From Medakamo hakoo (taxonomy: Eukaryota > Chlorophyta > Trebouxiophyceae > Coccomyxaceae): a DNA stretch of 64,000 nucleotides. The notes below the pieces were generated by a model. That model had not been told where the DNA came from and ran no database searches. It was given only the letters and a program-made list of their open reading frames with translations. A program made the translations under genes and the position numbers. Location: contig CP089461.1 in assembly GCA_026636295.1 (NCBI GenBank), forward strand, positions 1-64,000, in the 5' to 3' direction. Positions 1-11,032 of the stretch are shown here, in pieces; the stretch's first letter is position 1; the number at the start of each line of letters is the position of its first letter.

Positions 1-155
1 ACCCTAACCCTAACCCTAACCCTAACCCTAACCCTAACCCTAACCCTAACCCTAACCCTAACCCTAACCCTAACCCCTAACCCTAACCCTAACCCCTAAC
101 CCTAACCCTAACCCTAACCCTAAAACCTAACCCTAAACCCTAAAAACCTAAACCC
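1..155. repeat. Telomere, CCCTAA repeats
   Basis: Nearly perfect CCCTAA units run from the first base, with the C-rich strand reading inward, as expected at the left end of a chromosome. From about position 73 the array degrades: CCCCTAA variants appear, then CCCTAAA and CCTAAA units up to about 155. The main unit is TTAGGG on the opposite strand; only the inner edge carries the plant-like TTTAGGG form. Confidence 0.97.
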
Positions 156-360
156 TCCTCCTCCCTCTTTTCTCTCCCTGTCAACTCTCTCGCAGCGCGA
201 CGCAGCACGCAGACCCATAGAGCAGGGAAGAAAACTGAACCGTACGCGCACTTTTGCACACACACACACACACGCACACTCTCTCGGCTCACACGGCGGC
301 CGCCAAGTGCGCCCCTCGCACCCGTCTCCCCCCACCCCCGCCCTCCACCCCCCCCACCTC
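156..360. other. Subtelomere-to-gene gap
   Basis: About 200 bp separate the telomere from the stop codon of the first gene. The gap holds a short CA run near 257-272 and C/T-rich sequence. I see no subtelomeric satellite or transposon; it probably contains the 3' UTR of the RPN5 gene. Confidence 0.6.
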
Positions 361-2512
361 CTACCCCGCCAGCGCCGCCAGGTCGGCCAGCCCGTACTGG
401 GCGGCTTCCTTGGCCACGCCCGCCGCCGCCTTCTCCACCAGGGCCAGCAGCTTCGAGACGTCGGCCGCCCAGGCGTTGAGCGTCTCGTCCGCGGCGGGGC
501 GCGCGCCAAAGCGCACGACGCCCGCGGGCCGGTCGATCTTGGCGGCCAGCGCGCCGCCCGTCACCATGTCGGCGACCCGCCGCTCCGCCTCGTCCGGGGT
601 CAGGCCCAGCAGGGCGGCTAGCCGGGCGGTGGGCATGCGCCCGTAGTAGCCCGCGGCCGTGTGGATGTTGTGCTCGATGACGCGCGAGCGCAGCGCTTCG
701 CGCCGCACGGCGCCGGGCGACCCGGCGCCGCCGCCAAAGACGTCGGCGCACGCCGCCATTTCCGACGCGTGCGCTTCCTCCAGGGCCGGCCACCACACGA
801 TCTCCTTGGACGTGAACGTGGCCAGCAGGGACTTGTAGCCGGGCAGGCCGTCCATGCGCGGCTCGGCCGCGGCCGCCGCCATGAGCGTCGTCCGGTCGGA
901 GCTGGCCGGCGCGAGCGCCGCGTACCAGCACACCCGCTTCAGCGCTTCGTCCGCGGCCGCGCCGCCGTCCTCCGCCTGCAGGGCCGGCGTGTCGTACTGG
1001 GCCCGGTAGCACCGCGCGACGTCGACGGCCGAGCCGGTGTGGTTGTAGTACCGGACGAGCAGGTCGTAGTACTTGAGCTTCAGCGCGTCCAGGGGCGGCG
1101 TCCCGGGCGCGGGCGCTTCGATGATCGTGCCCTCGATGCCGACCTCGCCGGCGGTCTCGCCTTTCTTGCCGGCGGGCGGGGAAAAGGCGCGTGGGGCGAC
1201 TTTTTTGGACAGGATTTGGGCTCTGTGAGGCGGTGGGGTAGGTGGGGTGGGGGGTGGAGAGATGAAAGAGCGGCTGTGTTGAGATGATGCAGCGGTCACG
1301 GGCCGCCGCGCGTCCGCGCCGCACACGCCAGGCGGGGCAGGGTCTGGTGGCGCGTCCCAGCCCCCCGGGAGCGACGCGGGCGGCCAGCAGGCGCCGTCAA
1401 GGCCCCAGCCGACAACGCGCGCGCAGCCAAGGCCCAACCACCACCACCACCACCCCCTCCAGCCAAAAAAAAAACAAAACGCACCGCACATAATCGCCGC
1501 GGTCCAGGCACAGCCGCACTTGCTCCAGGATAAAGTCGATCTTCTCCGACTTGGCCATGGCGCCAAACGTCTCGACCGCCACCTCCTGCAGCAGCTCCGC
1601 CGCGCCGTCCAAGTCGCCCGCCGCTTCTTTCGCGGCGGCCAGGCGCCGCGTCAGCCTCGCCCGGTCGATTTCCACGTAGATGCGGCCTTCCGTCACAGCC
1701 AGCAGCGTCTTCATGAGCTCGGCCTGGGCGTCCGCGCCCGGCGCGTCGTCCACAAAGCCGGACGCTTGGCGGACAAACGCCTGGACGACCGCTTTCAGCT
1801 GGCCGCGGCGCTTGGCCAGCAACAGCACCGTCTCATTCAGCTGCGGCCACGCGCCCGCGGCCTTGAGCAGGTCAAGCAGGGCCGTGACGGCGGCCGTCGC
1901 GGCCGACGAGTCTTCGGCCAGGCGGGCGGCTTTCTCCAGGGAGAGGAGGGCGTCCGTGCCGGCGGAGAGGTTGGACTGGGAGACACGGGATGGGCGGGGA
2001 GTGGGATGGTGAGGTGAGGTGTGGGAGGCGCGCGTGAGGTCTTCCCGGCCCGCGGGCGCGCGTGTGTGCAGGAGGGCGGACGCGCCTTCCGCCCGCCGCG
2101 CAGGGAGGCAGGACGCGCGCGGGCGGGCCACCCGCACAGCGCCCCCGGACCGCAGCGGGGACACCCGTCGATCGACGCGCGCTTTCTCATGGGCACGCGC
2201 ACGCTCTGCGCGCGTGCGCCAGCACGACGCCGCCGTGTGACAAGCCCGGCACCCTCACCAGGCTGACGCCCGAGTCCTGGGCGCCAGCCTGGCACGCCTC
2301 CCGGCACCGCACGCCCGCTCCCGCGCGCCCACGCGCGGGCCAATGCAGGCTCGCCCGCGTGCGAAACAAAAAAAAACTCGTACCTTGCCCAGCGCGACCG
2401 CCGCGGCCACGTCGGCCTTGACTTTCTCAGCCGCCGCCGCCGCGGCAGCGGCCTTGGCATCCGGCGCGGCGGACGCGGGAGGCGGCGGCGCGGTTTTCGT
2501 TTCCGCGGTCAT
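361..2512 (-). CDS. RPN5: 26S proteasome regulatory lid subunit RPN5 (PSMD12)
   Basis: RPN5 is a PCI-domain subunit of the 19S lid, which helps dock the RPN11 deubiquitinase. Three exons read on the minus strand: 2384-2512, 1485-1975 and 361-1222. They join in frame to 493 residues, close to animal PSMD12 (about 456). An Ala-rich N-terminus leads into alpha-helical repeats with family blocks such as KRRGQLKAVVQ, TEGRIYVEIDRARLT and FILEQVRLCLDRGDYVR. The last exon carries SKKV, KLKYYDLLVRYYNH, YRAQYDTP and the PCI winged-helix region VIEHNIHTAAGYYGRM. The start is the ATG of MTAETKTAPP; donors are GTACGA and GTGCGT. This is the first gene inside the telomere and is intact. It is divergent from the acyltransferase. 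Confidence 0.95.
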
Positions 2513-2842
2513 GGCGTGTTTTTGTTGTGAATCGCGTTCTCTTCTTCTCTCTCCTGCCGTCCGTGCGGGAAGGGCACTCGGTCCGAGTCGCGGAGCTTGG
2601 CAGGTGGCCTGCCGTGAGCGCGCGTGCGTGTGGTGGGAGAGGTGCCGCCGGTCTCCTCCGGCTCTTTTCTCGTTGCCGGGTTGCGAGTGTGTGGGCGCGG
2701 GAGAGTGCGCGCGCCTCCTCCCCCGCTCCATCTCAAAACCTCTTCTTCGTTCGTTCTTCGTCGGAGGGGGGGACAGCAGCACCCACCCCCACGCCCACAC
2801 CCTCCACTCCACACCCCGCCCCACCCCCCGCACACCAACGCC
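2513..2842. promoter_or_regulatory. Divergent promoter region RPN5 / DGAT2-like
   Basis: A 330 bp gap lies between two divergent start codons. It is C/T-rich on both strands with no recognisable TATA box or ORF. It must hold both promoters and both 5' UTRs. Confidence 0.5.
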
Positions 2843-4988
2843 ATGGCCTTCCTCACGTCGCTTCCGCGCCGGCGGCGCGAGGGCGGCGACGACAAGGTAC
2901 GGGGCTTGTGCTCGCGTCGTCGGAGACCACATGCTGCCTTTTGCCCTCTCTCGCGCGCCGGGCCGCCTGTCCCGCCCCTCCTCGCGATGGCGCACCCGTC
3001 CCTGGCCGGACGGCAGACAGCTGGGCTGGACCTCCGCGAGGCGTCCGTCCCAGGCGCGCGCCCCTTGCTCACCCCCCCGCATTTTGCCGCCGCCGCACCT
3101 GCGTCGGGGCGAGCGATGCGCCGCGTCTGCGTGCTTTGCCACGCCGGCAATGCGGCCGTCCACACCTCCTCCACCCCACGAGCCCTTGGTCACCTCATGA
3201 GCGAGGCGCGCACAAGCCCTTGCCGGCGGGGGTGGGCGCGTTGCCGGCGTGGTACACGCCTCAAACAGGCGGGGCACTTTGCCGGTTCGGTTTGGGCGTC
3301 GGCCACGACGCCGACCCCCCCTCCCCCCAACCACCCACCCCTGCCCCCGCCCTCACGCCTTTTCCACCCCTCGGCACGCACACACGCAGGCGCCGCCGCC
3401 GCCGCCGTCGTCGGCCTCCTCCTCCCGCCCGCCCTCGGCCGTCGAGTCCGCGGCCGGTCCGTCGTCCTCGTCGTCGCCCCGCCCCTTTTCGGCGCGGTCG
3501 TCGTCGCCGTCCTCCTCCGGCACGGCCTCCCCGCCGGCGCACGCGTCGCCACGCTCCGTCCTGGGCGGGGAAGCCGCGGACCGGGCGCTGGCGGCGGCGG
3601 CGGCCAAAGCGGCGGACGGTGAGTTGAGCCGGGCAGCGGGCTGACGTCCAAATGATCTCCCCACCGCGGACACGTCCACCCGCCCTCCCTTCCGCACCCA
3701 CCCACCCACCCCACCCACCCCCAAAAAAAAAACAGCTCCATCCACGACGACCCCGCTCGTCCACATCCACGTCCACAACGACTCCGCCGCCGTCACCCAA
3801 GCCCCCGACGGCGTGCGCCTGGCGCCGGGCGACCTGGCCCTGCCCCGGCCCAACACGGCCGCCGAGCACGCCCTGGCCGTGTGCACCATGCTGCTGTTCT
3901 TCGGCCTGGCGCAGGGCCTGCCCCTGCTCTTTGCGGCCTGCGCCGTCGCCGCGCTCGTCTGGCGGTCGGCCGTCGCGGTGCTCGTCCTGGCCACCGGCCT
4001 GTTCTTCACCCTGCTGCCGCCCGGCTGCCGCACTGCCGCCGTCCTGCACTCCCCAATTTGGGACGCGTGGCGCCGCTACTTCCGGTACTGCGGCGTCGTC
4101 CCGACCCCGCCCTACTGCGAGCCGGGCAAGCCGCACGTCTTCGCCCACTTCCCGCACGCGGTGTACCCCATGGGCTCCTTCCTGTCCTTCCCCCTGTGCG
4201 GCGACCCGGCGACGGGCGTGCCCGCGCCCATGGAAGGCCTGGTCGCGTCCGTCCTGCTGCGCGTGCCGCTGTTCAAGCACATCTTTGCGGGACTGGGCTG
4301 CCACCCGGCAGGTAGGTTGGGGGGTCCCGGTGGGGCCGAGTGCGTGAGCCGTGCGTGAGCAAGGAAGGAAGCAGCGCGCGCGCGTGGTCCACCCGACCCG
4401 GCGGGCCTCCCGCTCGCGCGCACGCCCCTCTCCACTCCCCCCTCCACCCCCCCCCCACCCACCCACCCACCCACCCACCCACCCACCCCTCCTCCCCACA
4501 CCACCTCACACACACACAACACAGACAAGGCCACGATGATGCGCCACCTGCGCACCTCGTCCGTCGGCGTCATCGTGGAAGGCATCGCCGGCGTCTTCCA
4601 GGGCGCTACCCCCGAGGCGGAGCGCGTGTACCTGTCCCGGCGCAAGGGCTTTGTCAAGGCCGCCATCCAGGCGGGCGCGCCGCTCGTCCCCGTCTACCAC
4701 CTGGGCGCGTCCCAGGTCCTGTCCTTTGCCGGCCACGGCTCCCTGTCCCGCAAGTGGCGCCTGACCGTGGCGGCGTACTGGGGGGCGGGCGGCCTGCCCC
4801 TGCCCCGCCGCCACCCCATCATCTCCGTGGTCGGCAAGCCCATCGCCGTGCAACAGGACGACTCGCCCGACCAGGCGACGATCGACGCCGTGCACGCGCG
4901 GTTCGTGGACGCCCTGGTCGCCCTGTTCGACGGGCACAAGCACTTACTCGGGCCGGAGTGGGCGGCCAAGACGCTGGAAGTGGTGTGA
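2843..4988 (+). CDS. Diacylglycerol acyltransferase type 2 (DAGAT family)
   Basis: Likely an ER acyl-CoA:diacylglycerol acyltransferase making triacylglycerol. Four exons: 2843-2896, 3390-3618, 3736-4311 and 4525-4988, joining to 440 residues. A Ser/Pro-rich N-terminus is followed by two adjacent hydrophobic segments (about residues 130-180, LAVCTMLLFFGLAQGLPLLF and the next stretch). Next come the family blocks MRHLRTSSVGVIVEGIAGVF and RRKGFVKAAIQAGAPLVPVY, then HPIISVVGKPI near the C-terminus. The usual catalytic HPHG (EPHG in many plants) is replaced at the matching place by FPHA in HFPHAVYPMG, so substrate or activity may differ. It could be a DAGAT relative acting on another acyl acceptor. 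Confidence 0.85.
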
Positions 4989-5677
4989 GGTGGTGGACGG
5001 GGGGAGGGCCCGGGGGACGTTTGGGTGCTCCACGTCCCCGGCCCTCTCCTCTCTCCCTGTGCTAGAAGCTTAGATCGTGCATTCCTGTGCCCGCGGCTCT
5101 TTTTCCATTCATTGTTGTTTGCACCCGTCGGGTGGGGGAGGTGGGCGGGCATGATGGACGGGACGGGAGGGAGCGGCGTGGTTGTCCGACGACCGCACCA
5201 CCACTCCCTTCGCTCCAGCCAAAACTCCCGCCCCACCCATCCCCTTTTTTTCTTCATCCTGTTTCCTTTCTTTTTTTGCTTGTCAAGGAGGCGTTGGTCG
5301 CTGTGTGCGCGGTGTGGGCGTGGCACAGGCGCCCACGCCGCGCACCCCGGCCCTGCGCCAAGAGAGAGAGAGAGGGAAAAAAAGCGTAGATATCCATCCA
5401 TCATCGGCCGGTTGTGGGGTGGGGAGTGGGGTGGGTGGGAGAGAGACGAGACGAGAGATGACCAAACGAGTTGACACACAAAGCAGACGGGGGATGCCAG
5501 CGCATCAAGTCCCGCGCTCAGGACACAAAAGAAGGGCGCGTGCGGGAGGACTCGCCCCGTTTTTGTAAAGAGAGAGAGTTTTTCATCAGGTCGGCTCGAA
5601 ACACATTCACAACTGTTTTTGCGTCAAAGAGCCTTGTCCTTCCGCCGAACGCGCCACACCCACACCGCCGCATAGCC
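4989..5677. other. Intergenic region, acyltransferase to COX6B
   Basis: Nearly 700 bp with polypyrimidine stretches (around 5220-5280) and AG-rich runs (5361-5375, 5566-5576). No conserved coding sequence could be recognised. It presumably holds the acyltransferase 3' UTR and the COX6B promoter. Confidence 0.5.
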
Positions 5678-6627
5678 ATGGGCGCCTCCGTCTCTGTCGC
5701 GCGCTGCGAAGTCCGTTTGAGTGGCGGCGGTGGAGATGGGGCACGAGCGTGCGGACGGCTGTGTCCCCGTCGCGGCGCGGGCGCGCGAGTCGCTCGCGGT
5801 CGCCCTCCTTTTGCCCGCGCCTTCCCCCGTCCCACCCACGGTCGCACGGCTATGCTCGCGTCCTCCCTCGCGTCAGGGCCGTACCCGCACTGCCTGGTAC
5901 CCGGTCCGCGGGCGGACGCCCTCGGCCGAGGCGTTTGCCTGCCCGGAAACAGCCGGTTCGCCCACAGAACCGCGCTCCATCGCGCCGTCGCCCGCCGTGC
6001 GTTTTGCTCCGCCCCACGCTCACGCCTCCGCCCTCCCACCCCTCACCCCCCACTCACACAGGCGGACGACTCGTCCGACTCGTCCATCGAGGTGCGTTGG
6101 TGTGAGTGGAGGCGGCGCAAGCCAGGCGCCGCAACGCCCCCTTCTTCCCTCCCTGCGTGCTCGCCGCACCAACCACCCTCCTCACCTCCACCCACACGCC
6201 CCGCCCTCGCCACCAGATCCGCACGACCCCGCACGACCCCCGCTTCCCCGCCACCAACCAGGCCCGGCACTGCTACACCAACTACAACATGTACTTCAAG
6301 TGCTTGAAGGAAGCGGACGGCGACGAGGAAAAGTGCGCGGCGTACGCGCGCGCGTACCGGTCCATCTGCCCGGCCGAATGGTAAGCAAGGGGAGGGTGTG
6401 TTTTGGGGCGGGAGGGGGGTGGGCGCCGTGCGTGCGGGTGCTGCCTGAGCTCAGGCAGCACGCTGCGGGTGTGTGTGTGTCGGGGCTGCCCCAAACCCGC
6501 CCGCGGCCCCCCGCCCTCGACACCCATCCCCACCGGCTCACCTCACCTCCCCTCACACTGAATCACACACAGGATCGAAAAGTGGACGGAGCAGCGCGAA
6601 AACGGGACCTGGCCCGGCAAGTACTGA
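5678..6627 (+). CDS. COX6B: Cytochrome c oxidase subunit 6B
   Basis: A small intermembrane-space subunit at the dimer interface of respiratory complex IV. The secure exons are 6062-6091, 6217-6380 and 6573-6627. They encode an acidic leader (ADDSSDSSIE) and then the COX6B core with DPRFPATNQARHCYTNY. The twin-cysteine signature is complete: CX9C (CYTNYNMYFKC) followed by CX10C (CAAYARAYRSIC), the form imported by the MIA40 pathway. The tail ends EQRENGTWPGKY. The first exon is uncertain: the best candidate is 5678-5710 (MGASVSVARCE), which keeps frame but uses a poor GTCCGT donor. A TGTAA motif, the usual green-algal polyadenylation signal, lies about 82 nt after the stop. Confidence 0.88.
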
Positions 6628-6910
6628 AGGGAGTGTGCTGCGCGTGGCGCGTGGCGTGCGTCGTGCAGCCGCGCGTCGCGCGTGTCGCCCCCCCTTCCAC
6701 TCACAGCGTGTAAACCAAGAGGCAGAGTGCCCCCCGTCGTTTTTGTTTTCCATGCATGTGTGTCAGTTCGGTTCGGCTCCTCGCATCACACTGACTCGCA
6801 CACCCCCAGGGGGGGAGTGGGTGCGTGGCCACGCGGGCCAGCCCGCCCCCGGGCCGCGCACGCACGCACCCTCCCCCCTCGCACCCCAAGCCACATGCCC
6901 CCCCCCCCCC

Positions 6911-9008
6911 CTACACCACGCCCAGGCCGCGCCCCCCGCCCGGCGTGTGCGCCCGAATCTTGAAGCCGCCGTCGTCGTCGCCCTTGCCGTCCGCGCCACT
7001 CAGCCCCACCGCTTTCAGCACGGGCCCAAACAGGGCCGACCCGGCCGCCGCCGCGCGCAGCTTGTTCAGGTCGACGGGCAAAAAGGGCTGGGCCGCCGGT
7101 GGGGTGGTGGCGGCGCCGCGGCCGCGGGCCGTCACCCCGCTGCCGTCACCGCCGCCGGCGCCCAGCCCCACCCCGTTTTTTGCCGACGGCGACGCGGACG
7201 TGGTCACGGCCGTGCTCGCCTCCACGGCGGACGGCGCGACCGGCGCGGCGGCCGGCGGCGGCGGCGGCGACGTCGCGATGCCGTATGCCACCATCCCCGC
7301 GACGGCGATGGCCATGCCGGCCGCCTGCCGCCCGCTGATGCGGTCGCCAAACAGGGCCCACCCGCCCAGGAGGACGGACACGGTCTTGGCGTGGCCCAGG
7401 ACCTGGGGGGTGGGTGTTGGGGTGTGGTGGGGAGGTGGAGGGGCGGTGAGAGTGTGGTGTGTGTGTGTGTTGCCCGTGAAGAGGAGGAGGTCGCAGGGCG
7501 TCCACCACCGCCCGCTGCCCTGCCCACCCCCGCCCTCTCACCTGGAACGACACAGCCGAAAACCGGCCCAAGCACGCAAACTGGGACACGTTGACGGCCA
7601 CGGCCGCCGCGCAGGACAGGGCCAGCAGCCGCGCCGCGCCCGGCGTCCAGGCGTAGTCAAAGACCGACCCCCGCCCGCCCAGGCGCGCGTCCAGCCAGGG
7701 GCCGAGCGCGAGGAGCGACGCGGCCTGCGCGGGCGCGGTGTTGGACAGCAGCTCATTGGCGGACAGGCCGTGCTTCTGCTGCATGGTCCGGCACAGGATC
7801 TGTTGCATGCCCGACGAGACGACGGAGATGGCGGCGACGACCGCGCCCGCCGGGTTGCCGCCGTCCATGGTCAAGTCGGTGACCGTGCTGTGTGTCAGGT
7901 GGGCGGGGGGGACGGGTGGACGGGTGGGATGGGGGGGAGGTGTAACGCGGGGGCCAAGGCTTGCGGGCCCCTGTCGGTTCCGGGGACGGCCGCCTCGCCG
8001 TCACTGCCTTCCACGCAAGAAAAAAAAACCAACAAACTCACACAATGGCGACGCCGACGACCACGACAGCCACCGCCGCGGTGACCTGGCGCGAAAAGCG
8101 CCGGCCCAGCCACAGCCGTTCCACGCCGCACACAAAGGGGATGATGAGCAGCTTGGCCACCTGGTAAAAACCGACGGCGTTCATCATCAGGGACAGGTTG
8201 AGCGAGATGATGGACGCGTTGGCCGTGGCCGTGAAGATGGCCAGGTCTTGTGTGTGGGTGGGTGGGTGGGTGTGGGTGGGTGGGTGTGGGGATGGATGGA
8301 GTCCAAAAAGGGGGGAGGAGGGGGAAGGCGTCCTCTCGCTGCCTCTCCCGTCACGCTTGTTCCAGCCGCACGGCGTCGACACGCCAGTTCAGCGCAAAGA
8401 GTGAGGCCGCCGCCACGCCTGGCCGGCCGTGTCAGGGCGCGCGCCCCAGGGTGAGCCGCCCCGCCCGGCACCGCGCGCCCGCGCCACACCCTCCCGGATC
8501 CCACTCTCCCATCCTTACCTTTGGCCGGCATGCTCGCCCGCTTGGCGTTGCGCCACCAGTTCATGGCGGCCGTCGACGCGGAACACGTCGCGTAGTGCAG
8601 GGCGGACAGGGTTGTCGCTGGACGGAAGGGGGAGAAACAGAAAGGGGGGGGGGGGGGGTCGGCGCGTCAGTTGCGGTGCTTTGAAAAAAAACCGCCTTTT
8701 GAGCGCCGGGACCGCGGTCTGTCCCCCTCCTTCACCCCGTTCCGCCACGCCCTGGCCCACGCCAGACTCGGTGCCAGTCCCGGCCGCGGGCCAGAAACCC
8801 GCGACACGCGCCGCACCCCCTCCCACCCCTATGACCACTCACCAAACGCAAACCCGTAGCCCGCGCTCCCCATCAGTGCCTTGTTCACAAAGATGATGAG
8901 GACGGACGACAGGACGTTGGCGCCCCAGGCTGCCGCGTCGGCGGCCAGCTTGGCCTGCTTGGCGACGGAAGTCGCGGAAGGCGTGGTGGCGGGCCGGCGC
9001 GACGACAT
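6911..9008 (-). CDS. Nucleotide-sugar transporter, UXT/URGT (TPT/DMT superfamily)
   Basis: A Golgi/ER multi-pass antiporter of the plant KT group, which moves UDP-xylose, UDP-galactose or UDP-rhamnose into the lumen for glycan synthesis. Five exons on the minus strand: 8843-9008, 8519-8617, 8042-8246, 7542-7887 and 6911-7402, giving 435 residues. Family blocks are in order: IIFVNKALM, FAFATTLSALHY, NASIISLNLSLMMNAVGFYQ, TVTDLTMDGGNPAG, ELLSNTAPAQAASLL, NVSQFACLGRFSAVSFQVLG and HAKTVSVLLGGWALFGD. The last of these holds the KT pair that names the group. About ten hydrophobic segments are visible. A Gly/Pro-rich cytosolic tail of about 110 residues after the last helix is longer than usual. One acceptor is AAG rather than CAG (8247-8248). 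Substrate cannot be told from sequence. Confidence 0.9.
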
Positions 9009-9362
9009 TTTTTTGTTTTTTCTTTTTCGAGCTGTCGCGAATGGGCGAAACACGAGCAAAGAGAGTGCGCGTGGTGTGCAGGGGCACGACGGCTCTGGCG
9101 GCACGCGCGCCTCCCGGGTCACGAGGGAGGAGAGATTCGTGCGCCTGACGCGGGGCGTGGGTGGGTGTGGGAGGGGAGGGACGAGCGCGAGGCAGCGAGT
9201 CGTTCTTCTCGTTCCGCGCCCGCGTTTTTTTTTTGGCTCTCTGCTGAGCCCCCCCGCTGCCGCGGGCCCTCGCTCCACTCCTCTCGTCCTCAGGCCGCCC
9301 CTCTCGCGTCAAGAGCGAGGCGCCCTCATTCCACCGCACCCCTTCTCCCACACACGCCCGCG
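9009..9362. promoter_or_regulatory. Divergent promoter region, sugar transporter / L13
   Basis: A 354 bp gap between divergent start codons, with a T-run at 9009-9020 (5' leader of the transporter) and another near 9225-9233. No ORF or clear core promoter motif is evident. Confidence 0.45.
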
Positions 9363-10621
9363 ATGACCGCGTCCCTGCGCTCTACTGTCACGGTGCGTTT
9401 GGGTCGGTGCCTGACCCGTCCGCGGCCCGGGCGCGCGGGAGAGAGGGAAGGAGGAAGCAAGCAAGCACGGCTAGCGCCGCCGCGCTCAAAACGGCCGCGG
9501 CCGCCACGGGTGGCCCCACACACCAGCCCCTCCGGTGCCTCCGGAGCCGAGGTCAGGTGGCCTAGTCCCCAATGGCGGGAGCGGAAAACGATGCAACCCC
9601 GTCCACGACCCCACGCTCGGAGGTCGGCGAATTTGTGGCCACCGACACGCCGCTCGGCCGGGCCGCCGGCCCATGCGCCCAGGGCGCCGCCGCCAGCCGC
9701 CACCCATCCACGCACGCACTGCCTCTCGCAGGCTAGCTCGATGTCCGACCAAGTCACTCACATAGAAAACAAACCCCAACCCACTCCACACAGGCCCGGC
9801 CGTCGACCGCGCCGCGCGCCCGCTCGGCCGTCGTCGTGGCCGGTGCGTTTGGGGAGCGGCGGGCGACGACGGGGAGGGGACCGGGGGCAGGCGGCTCCCC
9901 GCCGCCCACAACTCCGACCAGGCCTGGTGGAGTGCCCGGCCGTCGCTTTGAGGCCGACGGACCGCGCAACGCTGCCCGCTGCCGCCCGTCCCGCTCTCCA
10001 CTAGGCGCTCCAGCCGCCGCCCGCGCACACACGCTCACCCACCCCTCCCCCAACCTCGCACACACCACCACCACCCCAGTCGCTCGCCCGGCCGCCGTCG
10101 CCGCGGCGACCGCCACCCCCACCCCGTCCGCCGGCCCGGACCTGTGGAACCGGACGTACTACCCGCGCGCCGGCGACACGTCCAAGGACGTCAAGCCCTG
10201 GTACCTGGTGGACGCGGAGGGGCAGACGCTCGGCCGGCTCGCGTCGTCCGTCGCCCAGCTCGTCCGCGGCAAGCAGGCCGCGTCGTACACGCCCTCGGCC
10301 AACACGGGCGCGTACGTGGTCGTCATCAACGCCGACAAAGTCACGGTGTCGGGCAACAAGGCGGACGACAAGCTGTACCGCCGCCACACGGGCCGGCCCG
10401 GGTCGATGAAGACCGAGACGTTCCGCGCGCTGCAGGCCCGCATCCCGGAACGCATCGTCGAGAAGGCGGTGCGCGGCATGCTGCCGTCCGGCAAGCTGGG
10501 CAACGAGCTGTTCCGCCAGCTGAAAGTGTACCGCGGCGGCGCGCACCCGCACGAAGCCCAGTCGCCCGTCGACGTGACGGCGGGCGTCGGGAAGAAGAGC
10601 GCCCTGCCGGTCGTGGCTTGA
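9363..10621 (+). CDS. RPL13: Plastid 50S ribosomal protein L13
   Basis: A nuclear-encoded large-subunit protein of the chloroplast ribosome. Exons 9363-9392, 9794-9842 and 10080-10621 join to 206 residues. The first 55 or so residues are Ser/Ala/Arg-rich and poor in acidic residues, typical of a chloroplast transit peptide ([20 protein letters not shown]). The mature part carries the bacterial-type L13 fold: [56 protein letters not shown], the [19 protein letters not shown] block, then [16 protein letters not shown]. It matches the plastid/bacterial class rather than cytosolic L13a. Two introns fall within the targeting region. Confidence 0.94.
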
Positions 10622-11032
10622 GCGGGGGTGGGATGCAGGGGAGCGTGAGGGGGGGACGGGAGGACGGCTGTGAGGGCGGGGGTCTGGCGATTGCAACTTC
10701 TTCTTTTTTATTTCAATACACGTTCCGGAGGAAGGGCCGAGCGGTCTTTGCTGACGACGAAAGGAAAGAGAAAGAAGTTTGGCCGGGTCACACAGACGCG
10801 CGTTTGTTGGAGCAGCGACCTATTGCTGTGTGTCTGCGCACCTGAACAGCACGCCCCTCCCACAAATCACACACGCACACGGACGCAGCACGTCTGGAAG
10901 CCCCTGCTGCGGGGAAGGCAGGCCCACCACCGAGCATTTGACTGTGTCTGTGGCCTGTGTGATCATCCCTCGAGGAAAACCCATTCGCTGCGCCGCGCGC
11001 GCCTCCAACCCACCCCACCACCAAGACACACG
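10622..11032. other. Intergenic region, L13 to FPG
   Basis: About 410 bp with slightly lower GC (an A/T-rich patch at 10695-10725 and AAAGGAAAGAGAAAG near 10759). I find no gene here; it likely holds the L13 3' end and the FPG promoter. Confidence 0.5.
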
